Assembly: GCA_902984215.1 (NCBI GenBank)
Contig: CADWAF010001108.1
Coordinates: 1 to 64,000, forward strand
Direction: 5' to 3'
Origin: Willaertia magna
Lineage: Eukaryota; Heterolobosea; Eutetramitea; Acrasida; Naegleriidae
Length of the DNA stretch: 64,000 nucleotides
The notes below the pieces were generated by a model. That model saw only the letters and a program-made list of their open reading frames with translations. It searched no databases and was not told the DNA's origin. Of this stretch, positions 31,669 to 43,943 are shown in pieces. How positions within the stretch are numbered: position 1 is the first letter of the stretch; each line of letters starts with the position of its first letter. A program made the position numbers and the translations under genes.

Positions 31669-31899
31669 ACACTTTCATTTGTAAACCACGATAGACTAGA
31701 ACCAACAACAAAAGAACCTGTACATTACATGGAACGCTTTAACGACTACAATCTTTAAATCTTGCGAAGTCTACTTGTACTTTAAATAAATTTGAAGAAA
31801 AAACAAAAAATTTTGCGAGTTTAAATAAATTTATTTACAAAAATTGTACAAATTATTCTTCTATTACAACGTTGGTTACACATCTAAGAAAAATCATTA

Positions 31900-32736
31900 T
31901 TATTGTGAAGAAGTACAACGCCAAACACTATAATCAAATACATTTTGATTATTTAAAATTTCAACTTCACCAAATATATTAAGCTTTGCAACATAATCTT
32001 TTGCCTCAATTAATCTAGCAAAGTTCTTATTTTGTGAATAAGTTGAAACCTTATAAGTATATCTTGATTGTGAATCTCCCCAAATGTCATAAGGTAAATT
32101 TCCATCAAATCCACTACTTTTATAACTAATATTATTTTCATTTGGATTATAAACTGCCCAATAAACCATTCTATTTAAACCATAAGTATATTGCCAAATA
32201 TTTTGTAATCTTTGACAAGTGATTTCAAAACTTGCTGGAGCATCAGGATAGTTAAATTTTACTTGATAACTATCAACTGTTAAATCACCATTCTGATTTG
32301 TAACATAATTATTAAAAATTATACTTTTAAATCTACCCTTTTCATCATAAACATCTACCCTTTCTTTTTTATTTCTATAATCATAATAATAAGTGACATT
32401 TACAAAACTTAATGAATCACTACCATAAGTAACGTTAGCTTTAAATGCTTTAAAAGCTAATGGTAACCTTGGCATTGTTCTTTGTTGATTAGAATAAGGA
32501 TTTTGTTGATTTCCATTGTAAGGATTCTGTTGTTGATTACCACCATAAGGATTTTGTTGATTATTATTAATACCATATGGATCTTGTTGTAAAAGAAAAT
32601 CTCTACCGTATAGTTGTTGTTGTTGTTGACAAGTACACCATTGTATTAAAAGAACGAATACTATACTTAATAGTATAAAGATAGAATAATAATGATTACT
32701 GGTAAAATTACTATTAACACTACTTGCTAATTTCAT
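31900..32736 (-). CDS. Secreted protein with Asn-Pro-Tyr repeats
   Basis: 278 aa. An N-terminal hydrophobic signal or anchor (IFILLSIVFVLLIQW, about residues 18-34) is followed by a low-complexity stretch with four to five copies of the unit QQNPY-x-GN (about 50-83). A beta-rich domain of about 190 residues follows, with two Cys near the middle and end and several N-glycosylation sequons. No family recognised with confidence; the domain has the look of a small extracellular lipid- or ligand-binding fold. The repeat number may vary between strains. Confidence 0.6.
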   Translation of the reverse strand: MKLASSVNSNFTSNHYYSIFILLSIVFVLLIQWCTCQQQQQLYGRDFLLQQDPYGINNNQQNPYGGNQQQNPYNGNQQNPYSNQQRTMPRLPLAFKAFKANVTYGSDSLSFVNVTYYYDYRNKKERVDVYDEKGRFKSIIFNNYVTNQNGDLTVDSYQVKFNYPDAPASFEITCQRLQNIWQYTYGLNRMVYWAVYNPNENNISYKSSGFDGNLPYDIWGDSQSRYTYKVSTYSQNKNFARLIEAKDYVAKLNIFGEVEILNNQNVFDYSVWRCTSSQ

Positions 32737-32934
32737 TTTGATTTGTTGTTTTTTTTTCTGGAAAGTTACTTCTTGTTGTTTTTTTAAGTTATAAAAAGAT
32801 AAATGTTAAAATACTTCATATGGTAATGGATTAGTTCTTGTTTTAAAAAAATAAATTTAATGAAAAGGAATTAATACAAATAGAATTACAAAAATAGTAA
32901 AAATTACATAATTATCACGTAATTGACTTTACAA

Positions 32935-34598
32935 TTATATATTAATATAACGTTTAACATCATTACAATAAAAATTTAATCTTTCAGCATAACCACTAAA
33001 ATTTTTAGCAAGTAATTCAATTTTAGATTTAGTTTCATAATTTAAATGAAAATTATTAATTTCTGATGATTCTTCTAAATTTATAAAAGATTTTAATTTT
33101 TTAATACTTTCAAACATATTATTCCAATGATCTAATTCTAAATTTAAACTTTTTGTAATCTCTGAATAAATATATTTACACATTTCAAATCCTTCATCAT
33201 TTGTTAAGAAATTATTTATATAAATTAACCATCTCATTGTAAATAACATATTTGTTTTTTGTAAATTAATTGGTATACTAAAAAGGATATTATTATTTTC
33301 TAAATTACCATTTTCTAAAAAGGAAATTGATTGTAATTCTAATTGAAAATTATTTGCAATTGCTTTTCTTGTTTCAAAATTTGGAAAATTAAATTTTTGT
33401 AAATTATATTTATTTATAAATTTATCTGAAATTATAAAATTAAACATTTTAAAATAATTTAAAGTATCAGGTGTTAAAAAACTTAATTCACTTAAATATC
33501 CTAAAATAGACAATGGTAATAAATAATAATTTATATATTTTTTAATTTTTAAATAATTATCATCTATTTTTATAATTTCTTTATTTTCTAAAATAAAATT
33601 CATCATTATAAATTCTTCAAATAAAATTCTTGTTGTTTTAATTATTTGTTTTAATTGTTCAATTTTATCTTTTCCTAAATTTATATCATTTTCTAATAAA
33701 TTTAATAAATTTAAAAGTTTTACAAAATTTTTTTCAATTAAACAATTTTTAATTTCAATAAATTTTTCTGAAATTTTTTCAAAAATATTTAACATTTCAA
33801 AACAATGTAAAGTACAATTTCTTAAACATAAATAACATTCTTCATTTTCTTTTTGTAATTTTTGTAAACTTTTAAGATTTTGTAAAATTGAAATTTCTCT
33901 TTCTTTTGGAAAATTTTCAAACATTTCACAACATTCTTTATACATCATCATTCTTAAAATTATTATTGTAAATTATTTATTGTAAACTATTATACTTACC
34001 TTGGGTATTGTATCATTTTATTGTATTGTAAAAATTCATTACAAAAATTCATTAAAATTTTATTCCAATCTTTTTGTAAAATATTTTCATTATTTATATT
34101 TTTAATATTTAAACTTTCTAAATTTAAAAACCACATTCCTTTTGGTTGATCATTTGAAAATTTAGTATTTTGTAAACTATTTTGTAAATTTTTCTTTTCT
34201 TTTACAATATTTAAATATTTACCAAATATTTGATCATTTGTAGTTCTTTTAATAGATTTTCTAAAAAAGGAATAAATAAACTGACAACATTGTAAATCTT
34301 GTAAAATAATTGGATTATTTAATAAATTTTCAAAATAATTTTGTAATTCTTTTTTCCTTTTTAAAATATTTTCTTCTTTAAAATTACCAAATAATATTTT
34401 CTTTGGAAAATTTAAATTCTTTAAATTTTTATTAATTAATATTAAATTTTGATGTAAATATAATATTTCACTATATCTTTTAATTATAACTGTATTTTCT
34501 TTACAACCTTTATAAGAACATGAAATTATATAATTTATAAATTTATCATCATTTAAAGTTTCTATTTGATAATCAATAATTTCTAATTGTAAATTCAT
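32935..34598 (-). CDS. Sorting nexin-like protein with PX domain
   Basis: Exons 34598-34000 and 33952-32935 (47-nt intron) encode 538 aa. Residues 1-115 are a PX domain: IKRYSEILYLHQNLI, then LNFPKKILFGNF, then RKKELQNYFENLLNNP, the usual RxSxF-like, Pro-rich and R-x-x-x-L elements. Residues about 200-538 are a long helical region that could be a BAR-type dimer. Family knowledge: PX domains bind phosphatidylinositol 3-phosphate on endosomes, and PX-BAR nexins tubulate membranes. Very Asn/Lys/Leu-rich with AT-biased codons. The exact nexin class is uncertain. Confidence 0.65.
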
Positions 34599-35280
34599 TT
34601 AATTGTTTATTAATAAATGTTTATATGAATAGAAGAAGAAGCTTAGTTATGGATCTACTAGTAATTGCCGGCAGCAGTGATGTATTCTTTGAAAAGATTT
34701 TTGATTTCGGAAAATGATATTTTTTTTGTTAAAGAATGACTGAATGAGTGACATTGAAAGTCTTTGAATGGTACTTAATAAGGTAGTAATTTCAGTGTGA
34801 CATGATCTGTGAAAATGGAATAATTTGAAATTTGTAGGTAATTCAATGGAATGATAAAAATTAAAAATGTAAGATAATGTGTTTTATCTACAACCACTTA
34901 AAGATATTAAAATCCAAGAAAGAAACGCTAAGGAATGTCTTGATTCGATAGACCACTTTCAGATTTTAATAATTAATTTTTAACATCCAATAATGAATTC
35001 CGATAGAATTAAACTTTCAAAGTATAAATACATCAAGGAGCATTAAATTTTAATGCAAAAAATTTCCATCACCAAATTTTAACTTCCCGCTCATTTCTCT
35101 ACATCAAAAAACATACATCATTTCTTCTTACTATAAATACATTAAATACTATTAGGTACATTATGTAATACACAAAAAAAAAGAATTAATTATCTGCTAA
35201 ACAAACAGTTAAATAACATTGAACTACCTTAATTAATAATATCATTACTACTATTATAATACTTTAATTACAACAACAAT
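34599..35280. other. Divergent intergenic region, 680 bp
   Basis: Lies between the divergent SNX-like and GEX1/KAR5-like genes. No ORF, RNA gene or repeat recognised. The 150 bp before 35281 is rich in A with short TATAAATA-like words, as expected of a promoter. Confidence 0.4.
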
Positions 35281-37140
35281 ATGAATAACATTACCGCTTC
35301 ACTTTTCTTTCTCATTATTTTCTTTCTCTCCTTCCACATTACCTTTATTTACTCTTTTGAATGGTCTAGCTTTCTTGGTGTTAGTTCCAATAATAATAAC
35401 AATGGAAATGAAATTATTGAAAAGGGTAAAAATCAATTAATGAAATTTCAAGAACAATCACAATGGTCACCTTGTTGGAAAGAACAAATTACAACATTAT
35501 TAAAAGATTGTCAAGAATTAAAACAAAATGAATTAAAACGTACAAAATTAGCAATTCATTTAACAAATTGTCATTTACAAAAAAGTGGATTATCAACTTA
35601 TAAATGTACAAATGAAATGTCAATTAAAGAATGTACAAAAGATATGATTTCATCTACAATTGCATTTAATACTTATACAGAGTTTACAACACATGTTGAT
35701 AATATTTGTTATTTTATACAAAGTGAATTAATTGATGAAAATTTAAATTTATTAATTAGAAATTTATTAAATGAAAGTTTACAATTATCACAAGATTTAA
35801 ATTTATTAAATTTAGAAAGTAAAAAAATTAATTTAAATTTAATTACAATTAAAGAAAATAATAAAGATTTATTAGATGAACAATTATTAATTAAAAATGA
35901 ATTTATAAATTTTAAAGAATTAGAAAATGAATTTTTTAAAAATTTACAAAAAGATTTTTTACAAATTTCTTCTTTAAGTAATATTTTAAATATTGAAATG
36001 AAAAGAATTTTAAATGAACAAGAAGAACAACGTAAATATACAATTACATTTTTTAATGAAATTAAAGATAATAATAAATATATAAATGAATATATTACAA
36101 TAAATTTAAATCTATATAAGGAGATTTTAAATACACAAAATAATGTTAAAGAAAGTATTGTAATGATAAATGATAAACAATTAAAATTAAATAATCAAAT
36201 GGATCAATCATTACAAAATCAAGTTAACTTAATAAATTTACAAAATGATTTAAATATTTTACAATCAAAATTAAAGAATTTAACTAAAAAGAAATTTAAT
36301 TTTTTAAAAATTAAATCAAATGAATTAAAGAGTCAATTAAATGAAAGTTTACAAAATCAATTTAGTTTATTAAAAAATCAAAAAGAATCTGAAAAATATT
36401 TTTTAAATTTAATTTTACAACAAGATAATTTATTTAAAAATACAGAAAAGAATTTACAAGTTTTATTAACATATATAGAAGATGCAACTAAATATGTAAA
36501 TAAACAAAAAGAAGAAACTGATAAAATCTTTACAACAATTGAAAAGGTTTTAAATTTTAATACAAATTTATTAAGTGAATTTTTAGATATTAAATCAATT
36601 TTTTATTATTTAATTACAATTTTATTTACATATTTATTAACAAATACAAAATATACAAATAATGCAAGAATATTTATTTATTTTATTTTTTCTTTAAATT
36701 TTATAATTGAAAAGTTTGTAATTGGAAAATTAAATTTAAATTTAAATGATTATTATTTTTATGTAAATATAGTTAGATATTTAAGTACCTTTTTAAGTTT
36801 TTTAATTTTATTTTTATGTTATTATTTTTATAAAGATTACAATGAATTAAATTATAATTTATTAAATAATATGAAAGTTGAATTAAATCAATTAAAAGAT
36901 TTACAAAAAGCCACATTTTCAGAATTAAATGAATTTAAAAATAATTATAATTCTAATAATTACAATAATAATTACAATGATGATAGAAATTGTGGAATGA
37001 TGGACCATTACAAAATTAAAAAAGGAAATTTAATGATGAGAACTAAAAATGTTTATAATGTAAATAAATCAGAAGAGAAAATGAAACAATTAAAACAACA
37101 TTTAAAACCAATTCCTAGAATAGTAATTGACACTTATTAA
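35281..37140 (+). CDS. Nuclear fusion (karyogamy) protein, GEX1/Brambleberry/KAR5 family
   Basis: 619 aa. A signal peptide (residues 1-25) is followed by the Cys-rich domain of this family: C-W near residue 67, then C in KDCQEL, NCHLQKSG, YKCTNE, KECTKD, YTEFTTHVDNICYFI (about 60-160). A long coiled coil (about 165-430) and two to three membrane helices near 440-530 follow, with a short cytosolic Asn-rich tail. This order matches GEX1 of plants and protists, Brambleberry of fish and yeast KAR5. Family knowledge: these proteins act in the nuclear envelope to fuse gamete nuclei. It is therefore a sexual-cycle gene in an organism whose sex may not be documented. Strongly Leu/Asn/Lys-biased. I am fairly sure because of the Cys pattern. 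Confidence 0.78.
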   Translation: MNNITASLFFLIIFFLSFHITFIYSFEWSSFLGVSSNNNNNGNEIIEKGKNQLMKFQEQSQWSPCWKEQITTLLKDCQELKQNELKRTKLAIHLTNCHLQKSGLSTYKCTNEMSIKECTKDMISSTIAFNTYTEFTTHVDNICYFIQSELIDENLNLLIRNLLNESLQLSQDLNLLNLESKKINLNLITIKENNKDLLDEQLLIKNEFINFKELENEFFKNLQKDFLQISSLSNILNIEMKRILNEQEEQRKYTITFFNEIKDNNKYINEYITINLNLYKEILNTQNNVKESIVMINDKQLKLNNQMDQSLQNQVNLINLQNDLNILQSKLKNLTKKKFNFLKIKSNELKSQLNESLQNQFSLLKNQKESEKYFLNLILQQDNLFKNTEKNLQVLLTYIEDATKYVNKQKEETDKIFTTIEKVLNFNTNLLSEFLDIKSIFYYLITILFTYLLTNTKYTNNARIFIYFIFSLNFIIEKFVIGKLNLNLNDYYFYVNIVRYLSTFLSFLILFLCYYFYKDYNELNYNLLNNMKVELNQLKDLQKATFSELNEFKNNYNSNNYNNNYNDDRNCGMMDHYKIKKGNLMMRTKNVYNVNKSEEKMKQLKQHLKPIPRIVIDTY

Positions 37141-37269
37141 TAAATTCTCTAGTTTCCACAAAACACTTGCCTTTGTCATCATGTAGTCCTCTGCTCTGTG
37201 TTAGGGATAGAAACACACCACCCACAAGTCCCCAACAACATTTTAAAATAATTTTTCAAAAAAAAAATA

Positions 37270-39430
37270 ATGAAAAGTAGATTACCTTCTGTCCCAAAGT
37301 ATGAAATAATAAAATCAATCGGAAAAGGAGGTCAAGGAGGTGTTTTCTTATGTAAATTAAAAGAAGTAGAAAATTATCAAAATAAATATTTAGCTTTAAA
37401 AAAAATTTATTGTAAAAACATTTCCGAATTAAATATAGCTCTACAAGAAGCTCAATCTGTATTTCATTTAAATCATTTTCATATTGTTAAATGTCATAGT
37501 TTTTTTATTGAAAGAGAAGAAAATAAATTATTAACATCAAATGATCTTGATAATAAATTAACTATTGACAAGGAATGTGTTTGTATCTTATATGAATATT
37601 GTGAAAAGGGAAATTTACACGAATTAATTTATGCAAAGAGGAAATTAGGAAAAATAATTGAAAAGGAAAAATTAATAAAATGGTTTAGTGAGATAGTTCA
37701 GGGAATTTCTTATTGTCACTCAAAACGTATTTGTCATCGTGATTTAAAACCTGCAAATATCTTTTTAATTAATGATCATTGGAATATGGATCAAACATCA
37801 AATGAAGAAAAAGATAATAAACCAATTCATAATCATTTTAGTATAAAAATTGGAGATTTTGGATTTGCAAAATTATTAGAAGAAAATCAAAATGAAATGA
37901 GTACTATTTTAGGTACGCAACATTATTTATCTCCAGAAATTAGACAACATCAATCCTATTCAATGAAAGTTGATATTTGGGGATTAGGTTGTATTTTATT
38001 AGATTTATTATTACCAAAAACTTTTGATTATTCTTATGAATGGGCATTGAATGGAGGGAAAACAATAAAAGAATTAATTGAACAAAGATATAAAGATGAT
38101 TCTAATGATTTATTGGAATTGGTGGAATTGATAATGAAATTAGATCCAGAAGAAAGACCTGATGCTAGTGACATTTTGAAATTTTTACAAAATCATTTTA
38201 CCAACAATGTAAAGAATGAAATTTACAATAATAATGAGATAGATGATAATGATGATAAACAATTATTAATTAAGAAATTAAAACATTTAGAATGTAGATT
38301 AGTAGAATTTGAAGAATTATTATTACTAAAAGATCAAGAATTATTTTTTATTTCTCATCCAGAAATTAATCCGTCCTTTTCATTATTAAATAATAATTCA
38401 CAAGATAATAGTGGAAATTCATCTTCTGGATCTTCTTCATCTTTTAATAATCGTATTGAAGGAATTAAAGGATTTTTAGGTTTAAGTGTTGAATCATCGA
38501 CACAAGAATCGAATAATAATCCACCGATTTCTAATTATCGTTGGATTTCTCAAAAAGATATTAAAGTAGATACAACAATGAAAGAGGTACTTGGCTCACT
38601 TTTTAGAATAGTATTTGGAACTTTAAAGTTAAACAATTATCCTTCTTTAATTAATAATAATCAGAGTGGTAATAATGAAATTAAGGTTGCAATTAAATAT
38701 TTTAAATCAAACATAGTTAAACAATCGCCTATTCAATTCAAATTGTCATCAGTCAATTATGAATTTACAAGTGCTATTGAACATCCATATATTGAAAGAG
38801 TATATGGAGTAATGAAAGGAAGTAATAATACTTATGCAATTATTACAGAAGCATGTTTAGGTGATTCATTATCAAAAGTTTTATTAAATAATAATATTAG
38901 ATTATCTCTTTTCCAGAAAGTTGAATATTGTTTTGGAATATCAAGTGCTATATTATTCATATTTGAAAAAGGTAAAAATATTGGACTATTTAATGAACAA
39001 GTAATATTAGTAAGTTGATTGTAAATTTTTGGTTTTCGGTTGACTGTAAATTGATAAATAGTTAAATGAAGATTATAGTTCTATAAAATTGACGACACTG
39101 CATACTTGTTGTGACATAACAGGAATTGATGTTGAATTAATTAAAATTAATACAACCATACAGAAATTAGGAAAAATATTTTGGTATATTTTAACAAGAA
39201 ATTTAGAATTTACAATTTATCAACAATATTCAACATCTGATTTTTCAGATATCAACCAAATTATGGAAAGATTTTGTTTAAAGAAAGAGACAGAAAAATA
39301 TATTATAGAATATTTGGAAATTATTAAATTATGTAATTTGACAAATGCCAACAAACAAACTTGTAAAACAATTGTTTATAGATTTGGAAAATTAAAAGAG
39401 TTATTAAAAAAGGAAAATTTATATTTATAA
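37270..39430 (+). CDS. Dual-domain protein: Ser/Thr kinase plus pseudokinase
   Basis: Exons 37270-39009 and 39062-39430 (52-nt intron) encode 702 aa. The first domain (about 10-315) is a complete NEK-like kinase: GKGGQGGVF, Lys in ALKKI, HRDLKPANIF, GDFGFAK, and SPE in the activation segment. A linker with a short helix and a Ser-rich stretch follows. The second domain (about 435-690) keeps the Lys of VAIKYF but has lost the catalytic loop: where HRD should be it reads GLFNEQVILLNEDYSSIK, with no DFG. It is thus a pseudokinase, probably regulating the first domain. The C-terminal exon would be missed by ORF calling alone. Substrate unknown. Confidence 0.75.
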
Positions 39431-39594
39431 TTTATTCATTAATAATCACAATTACAATATTGGAAAACAATAATACATGTATTACTAATTGTGAAAAAGA
39501 TAATTTTTATAAAATAACTCAAAGTACTAGTTTTTTATTTGTGTTGATTTATTGATCCAGGAGGCGTTTATTAAGGCAAAACTTACTGAAAAAA

Positions 39595-41497
39595 ATGAAA
39601 CATTTTCTTACTCCTGACATTCTTTCCGTAATTGCTGGCTTTTTACATCCTTAACGTAAAGGATTATTTAAATCTATTTCAGATTAATAAAAATGTTTAC
39701 GAAAATACATTAAACGGTAAATATTTCATTTTGGATAATGAGCTATTTAAGGAACATACTTTCTCGTTATCTGAAAACCTACCTAAATATATATTTAATT
39801 TAAAATATTTAAGAGTAAATAATGAAGATGAAGATAACGATTTAAGTTTGCTATCTGTCTTTAAATACCTTACGTATTTATATATCACAAATATACCAGA
39901 AAATTTTATTTTTACTGATCTACCGTTAACAGAAATATTTATTGAGAGCAGTACTTTACACAAAAATACTTTAATTCTTTTAAAACAGTTAAAATATTTA
40001 AGTTTATACGAATGTAACGTAAATGATGAATGTATAAATTATTTAAACAAATTACAAGGACTTTCAATGAATTATTGTGAAATATTTACTGGAATTTGCT
40101 TGTGAACTGACATCTTTAGATGTTTCAACTTCTTTTAAGGACAGTAATTTTACAAAATATATAGAAAAGTTAATCAATTTGAAAAAGTTGCAACTGAACT
40201 GCAAATTCGAATATAACTACAACTTTTTAAAGAAATTAACAAATTTAGAAGAATTTGAAATTTACTCTCAAAAAATTAGAAAAGGAGATTTTAATAACTT
40301 AAAGAATTTACAAAAATTAAGTATAACTAGAAATTCATTTATTAGTGATGATGACTTTAATTTTCTGATGAATCTTAAAGTGTTAAAAATCAATAAGGCA
40401 CCTTCTATTGTTGGAAATTTTTAGAAGTTAATTAATTGCACTTAATTACCGAATGTTTATTACAATCACCAAATTTAAAATCGTTAATCATCAGCAATAA
40501 CGAAAACATAAATGATAATTATTTAGCAAATTTAAAAAATTTAACACATTTTTGATATTTGTAGTTGTAAAAACGTTACTGGAAGAAGTTTTAAAAATTT
40601 ACAAAATTTAGTAGAATTAAATATTAGTGACACTATATTAGAGGAATTATATTTAGAAAATTTGATTCATACCAGAATTAAGAAAAAATTAAATTTGTTA
40701 AAAACGGAGAAGGGTATTTAATAATTTTAACAAACAATAATTCCATTTATGGTTATGGAACAAATGTACAAGGACAGTTAGGAATTAAAAAAACCCAACT
40801 TTTTTTTAATGAAATAACAGAAATTAATTTTAAGAATGTTGAAGATTTACAATGTGGGATAAATCATACTTTATTATTAGATATATTTGGAAATATTTTT
40901 ACAACAGGTAATAATTTTTATGGTCAATTAGGATTAAACGATACTGAAGATAAAAAAGAATTTACAAAAGTTGAATTACCCTTTAAAGTAATTCAAATCC
41001 ATGCAGATAATCATTTTTCATTTATCATAAATGAATTCAATGAGCTATTTGGAGCTGGATATAATAAAGAAGGACAATTAGGATTAGGTTCAACCAGCAC
41101 TGTTAAAATATTTACCAAAGTTGTAATTAATGAATTTAAAATCAATAAGTTTTGGGTTTCTTATAATGAATGTTCATTCGTTTCAGATGAAAATAATGTT
41201 TATATTAGTGGAGGGAAGTCTTGTGATGTTCATCAGTATTTTAATATTTCTTCTCAAATAAGTGATTACGAAAATACGAAAATTATAACTAAATTTACAA
41301 AAATAAATTGCTTTGAAAAGAAAGAAAAATATATTCAAGTATTACCTCTTGAAGAAATGACAGTTATTTTGTCGAGTAATTATAAAATAAATTATCAAGA
41401 AGAGAATGAGGTGGGATTGAAGTATTTAAAATCTTTACAAAGAAATCAATTGGTTGATATTAATATTGTTTGTAATGAAATATTTATAAATGATTAA
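39595..41497 (+). pseudogene. F-box/LRR/RCC1 protein pseudogene with several frameshifts
   Basis: Starts at ATG 39595 with an F-box-like segment (LTPDILSVIAGFLH), then leucine-rich repeats, then RCC1 repeats (GYGTNVQGQLG, TTGNNFYGQLGL, GAGYNKEGQLGLG). It stops just where a BTB domain would begin (LVDINIVCNEIF). The reading frame changes at about 39650, 40090, 40430, 40553 and 40685; several shifts fall at short homopolymers and none is a nonsense substitution. Many protist RCC1 proteins end in BTB, so the 3' end also looks truncated. A functional gene with indel errors in the assembly is possible. The mode of damage is opposite to that of the mobile element at 1.8-10.7 kb. Confidence 0.65.
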
Positions 41498-41588
41498 ATT
41501 ATTTTCTGTTAAAATTAAAAACTATTGTAAATTGATACCAGTTCATTTTAATAGTTGACCAATCACAATTGTCATGTGATTTGAGTGT

Positions 41589-42773
41589 TTATTTCTTCTT
41601 TTTAGACCATTTCAATAAATCCTTTTCCCAATATCTTTCTGCAGGTGGATTTCCTCTAGTGTAAGGTACTAAAAGAGGAATAACTCCTTTCTTTTCTAAA
41701 TCTCCAGCAGTTAATCCATAATAATTTTTGGCATCTGTCTTTGTTACAATTTTCGCATCATTAAAACATTTTCTACAAAAGTAACATTTAGCTGGAGAAA
41801 AGTAAGAAATGAAAGGATCAAAAGCAATACCACAATTTCCACATGATAATTCACAAAATAGTTCAATAAATACTAAATACCAATCAATATCATATTTTAA
41901 ATCTTCTAATTCATTTAAATTAGTAATTTCATTAGTAATAGATAATAAAGAACGTTCTTTTAAATTATTTATAATTTTAATTAATTCTAAATTAAAAGCA
42001 TCCAATCTCTCCTTGTCGTTGTCAAATGTTAATAGTTCTCTATATCTTTCCATTTGATCCATATACGCATGATATTGTGTATATTTAACTCCAAAATTAT
42101 TTAAATATTTCCAATAAATAATATCTTTCCATAAATTTTTACAATTTATATTATTTCTATTTAATATTAAATTATAAAAATCTTTATTAATTAAACTAAA
42201 ATTAGAAACTAAATCAATAATAAATGATTTATCATTTGTGTCACGTAAATAACTAAAAATTAATGACCAAATCTCTAAAGGTAAATTTAATGGATTATTT
42301 GTATTTCCACAATCAACAACAATTATTGATTCTTTATCATCTTCTTTTGTAACTTCTACTTTTCTTTTTTTAGTATTATTATCTTCATCATGTGTCATAA
42401 AATATTCTTCTAAAATTGGTGTTTCACGAATTCTATTATGTTTTAATTTCCAAGCTTTTTTCCATTCTTCAATTTTTTCTAAAACATTTGTTTTTTGTGA
42501 GTCACTTAAATCTTTCCATTGACTTTTTTTATAAGCTGAGAACATGTGTTCATGAGGTTCGAAATGTGGTTCAAAACAATCTAAATGATAATTAGAAGCT
42601 CCACTCATTTGAGCAGAATCTGTAATTTTAATATCTTTCTTTTTTATTGGTTCACCACATTCTGTGCAATTAGAATTACGCTAATTGTTGATGAAATTGT
42701 GTCAATAAGAATTTAAACGTTTGAAAATTTTTAACAAAAAACAAACCTTGACAATAGTTAGAGTTAAAGGCAT
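41589..42773 (-). CDS. F-box protein with PARP-type zinc-finger-like N-terminus
   Basis: Exons 42773-42747 (MPLTLTIVK) and 42680-41589 (66-nt intron with GTTTGT donor) give 372 aa. The intron restores Cys-x2-Cys (NCTECGEP) some 30 residues before H-x2-C (YHLDC), which together form a PARP-type zinc finger layout. An F-box (LPLEIWSLIFSYL) lies near residue 135, and a second Cys cluster (CGNCGIAFD, CYFCRKC) near 275-300. Family knowledge: F-box proteins recruit substrates to SCF ubiquitin ligases; PARP-type fingers bind DNA breaks or ends. The combination suggests a DNA-linked ubiquitin ligase adaptor; inference. Confidence 0.6.
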
Positions 42774-42872
42774 ATTTTTTTTGATTTTTAATTTTTTTTC
42801 TAAATGTCAAAATTCCAGAAACCAAAAGAAACCAACATTTGGCAAAATCTTGAAAATTAAAAAATTAAAAAA

Positions 42873-43622
42873 ATGAAATCCATTACAAAATTAAATGGTT
42901 TTAAGTTACACAATTCATTAAAAGTGTATAAAATTAATAATTATTTTCAACAACAACAAACCATTTCAACAACAACACATCGTAATTTCATCTTTAATCC
43001 TTTCGGAAATTCTGACACTAATCAACATAATAGTAAAGGAGGTAATGGAATAAAATATGTAGAACAAAGAATAATAGGTTATTCACAAAAACAAGTATTT
43101 GATGTAGTTTCAAATGTAAATAATTATAAAAACTTTCTTCCTCATGTAAATGATTCAAAAACTTCATCTATGAAACCAATTTCCGATAAACCTGATAAAG
43201 ATGGATTAATTGAATATAAAACTGAAGGTAGCTTAACTGTTGGGTTTTCACCATTTACAGAGACTTATGTATCTAATGTTTTTCTTAAAAGTCCAGTAAG
43301 TGTGAAAGCTATTTCCGAAAACACAAAACTTTTTAATAGATTAGTTAATCATTGGACAATGGCTGAAGGACCTTCTGATAATACTTGTAGATTAACATTT
43401 CAAGTGGATTTTGAGTTTGCTTCTAAATGGTATCAAACTGTTGCTAATATGTTTTTCAATTTTTGTAAGTTTTTATAATTTATTATTAATATTGAAATTA
43501 TTTATTATTTAATAATAGTGGTGAAGGATATGACAGATGCATTTGAAAAGGAAATGTTGAAACAATATGGACCTCCTTCTCAAATTACAAAGAAAGTTTA
43601 TTCTACTCAAAAACAATGTTAA
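42873..43622 (+). CDS. COQ10: Coenzyme Q-binding protein COQ10
   Basis: Exons 42873-43464 and 43519-43622 (54-nt intron) encode 231 aa. A basic presequence (about 1-50) is followed by a START-type domain: VEQRIIGYSQKQVFDVVSNV, NNYKNFLPHV, then LTVGFSPFTETYVSNV and TFQVDFEFAS, all characteristic of COQ10. The second exon supplies the C-terminal helix (VKDMTDAFEKEM). Family knowledge: mitochondrial inner-membrane protein that binds ubiquinone and supports respiration. Length fits. Single ATG in a good A-rich context. Confidence 0.88.
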
Positions 43623-43943
43623 TGTAAATATTAACTAAGCACTACTTCTTCTAGGGAAAATGAAACAATTGGGCCTATTTACGCTTCACTTCAAACCAGC
43701 AAGCAAAATAAAGCGAGGCGAGTTTTTGTCAAGTGATTACGCGTTGTAACAGCAAGCTCATTTCTTGGAATTGAAAGTTTGAAATCCTGGAAATATCGCG
43801 TTTATTGCGAGTCCTAATTTTGCCAAAACTCCTTAAAAAATTAATCAAAAAAAATTGAATAACAAATCACTTCAATGAGAAGTGAAAATAACCCTTCGCT
43901 TATGAACTTTTAAAAAACATCAATAAAATCAATTAATAACATC
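43623..43943. other. Intergenic, promoter side of WDR24
   Basis: About 320 bp with mixed composition and several GC-containing words (AAGCGAGGCGAG, TATCGCG). No ORF or RNA gene recognised. Confidence 0.35.
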
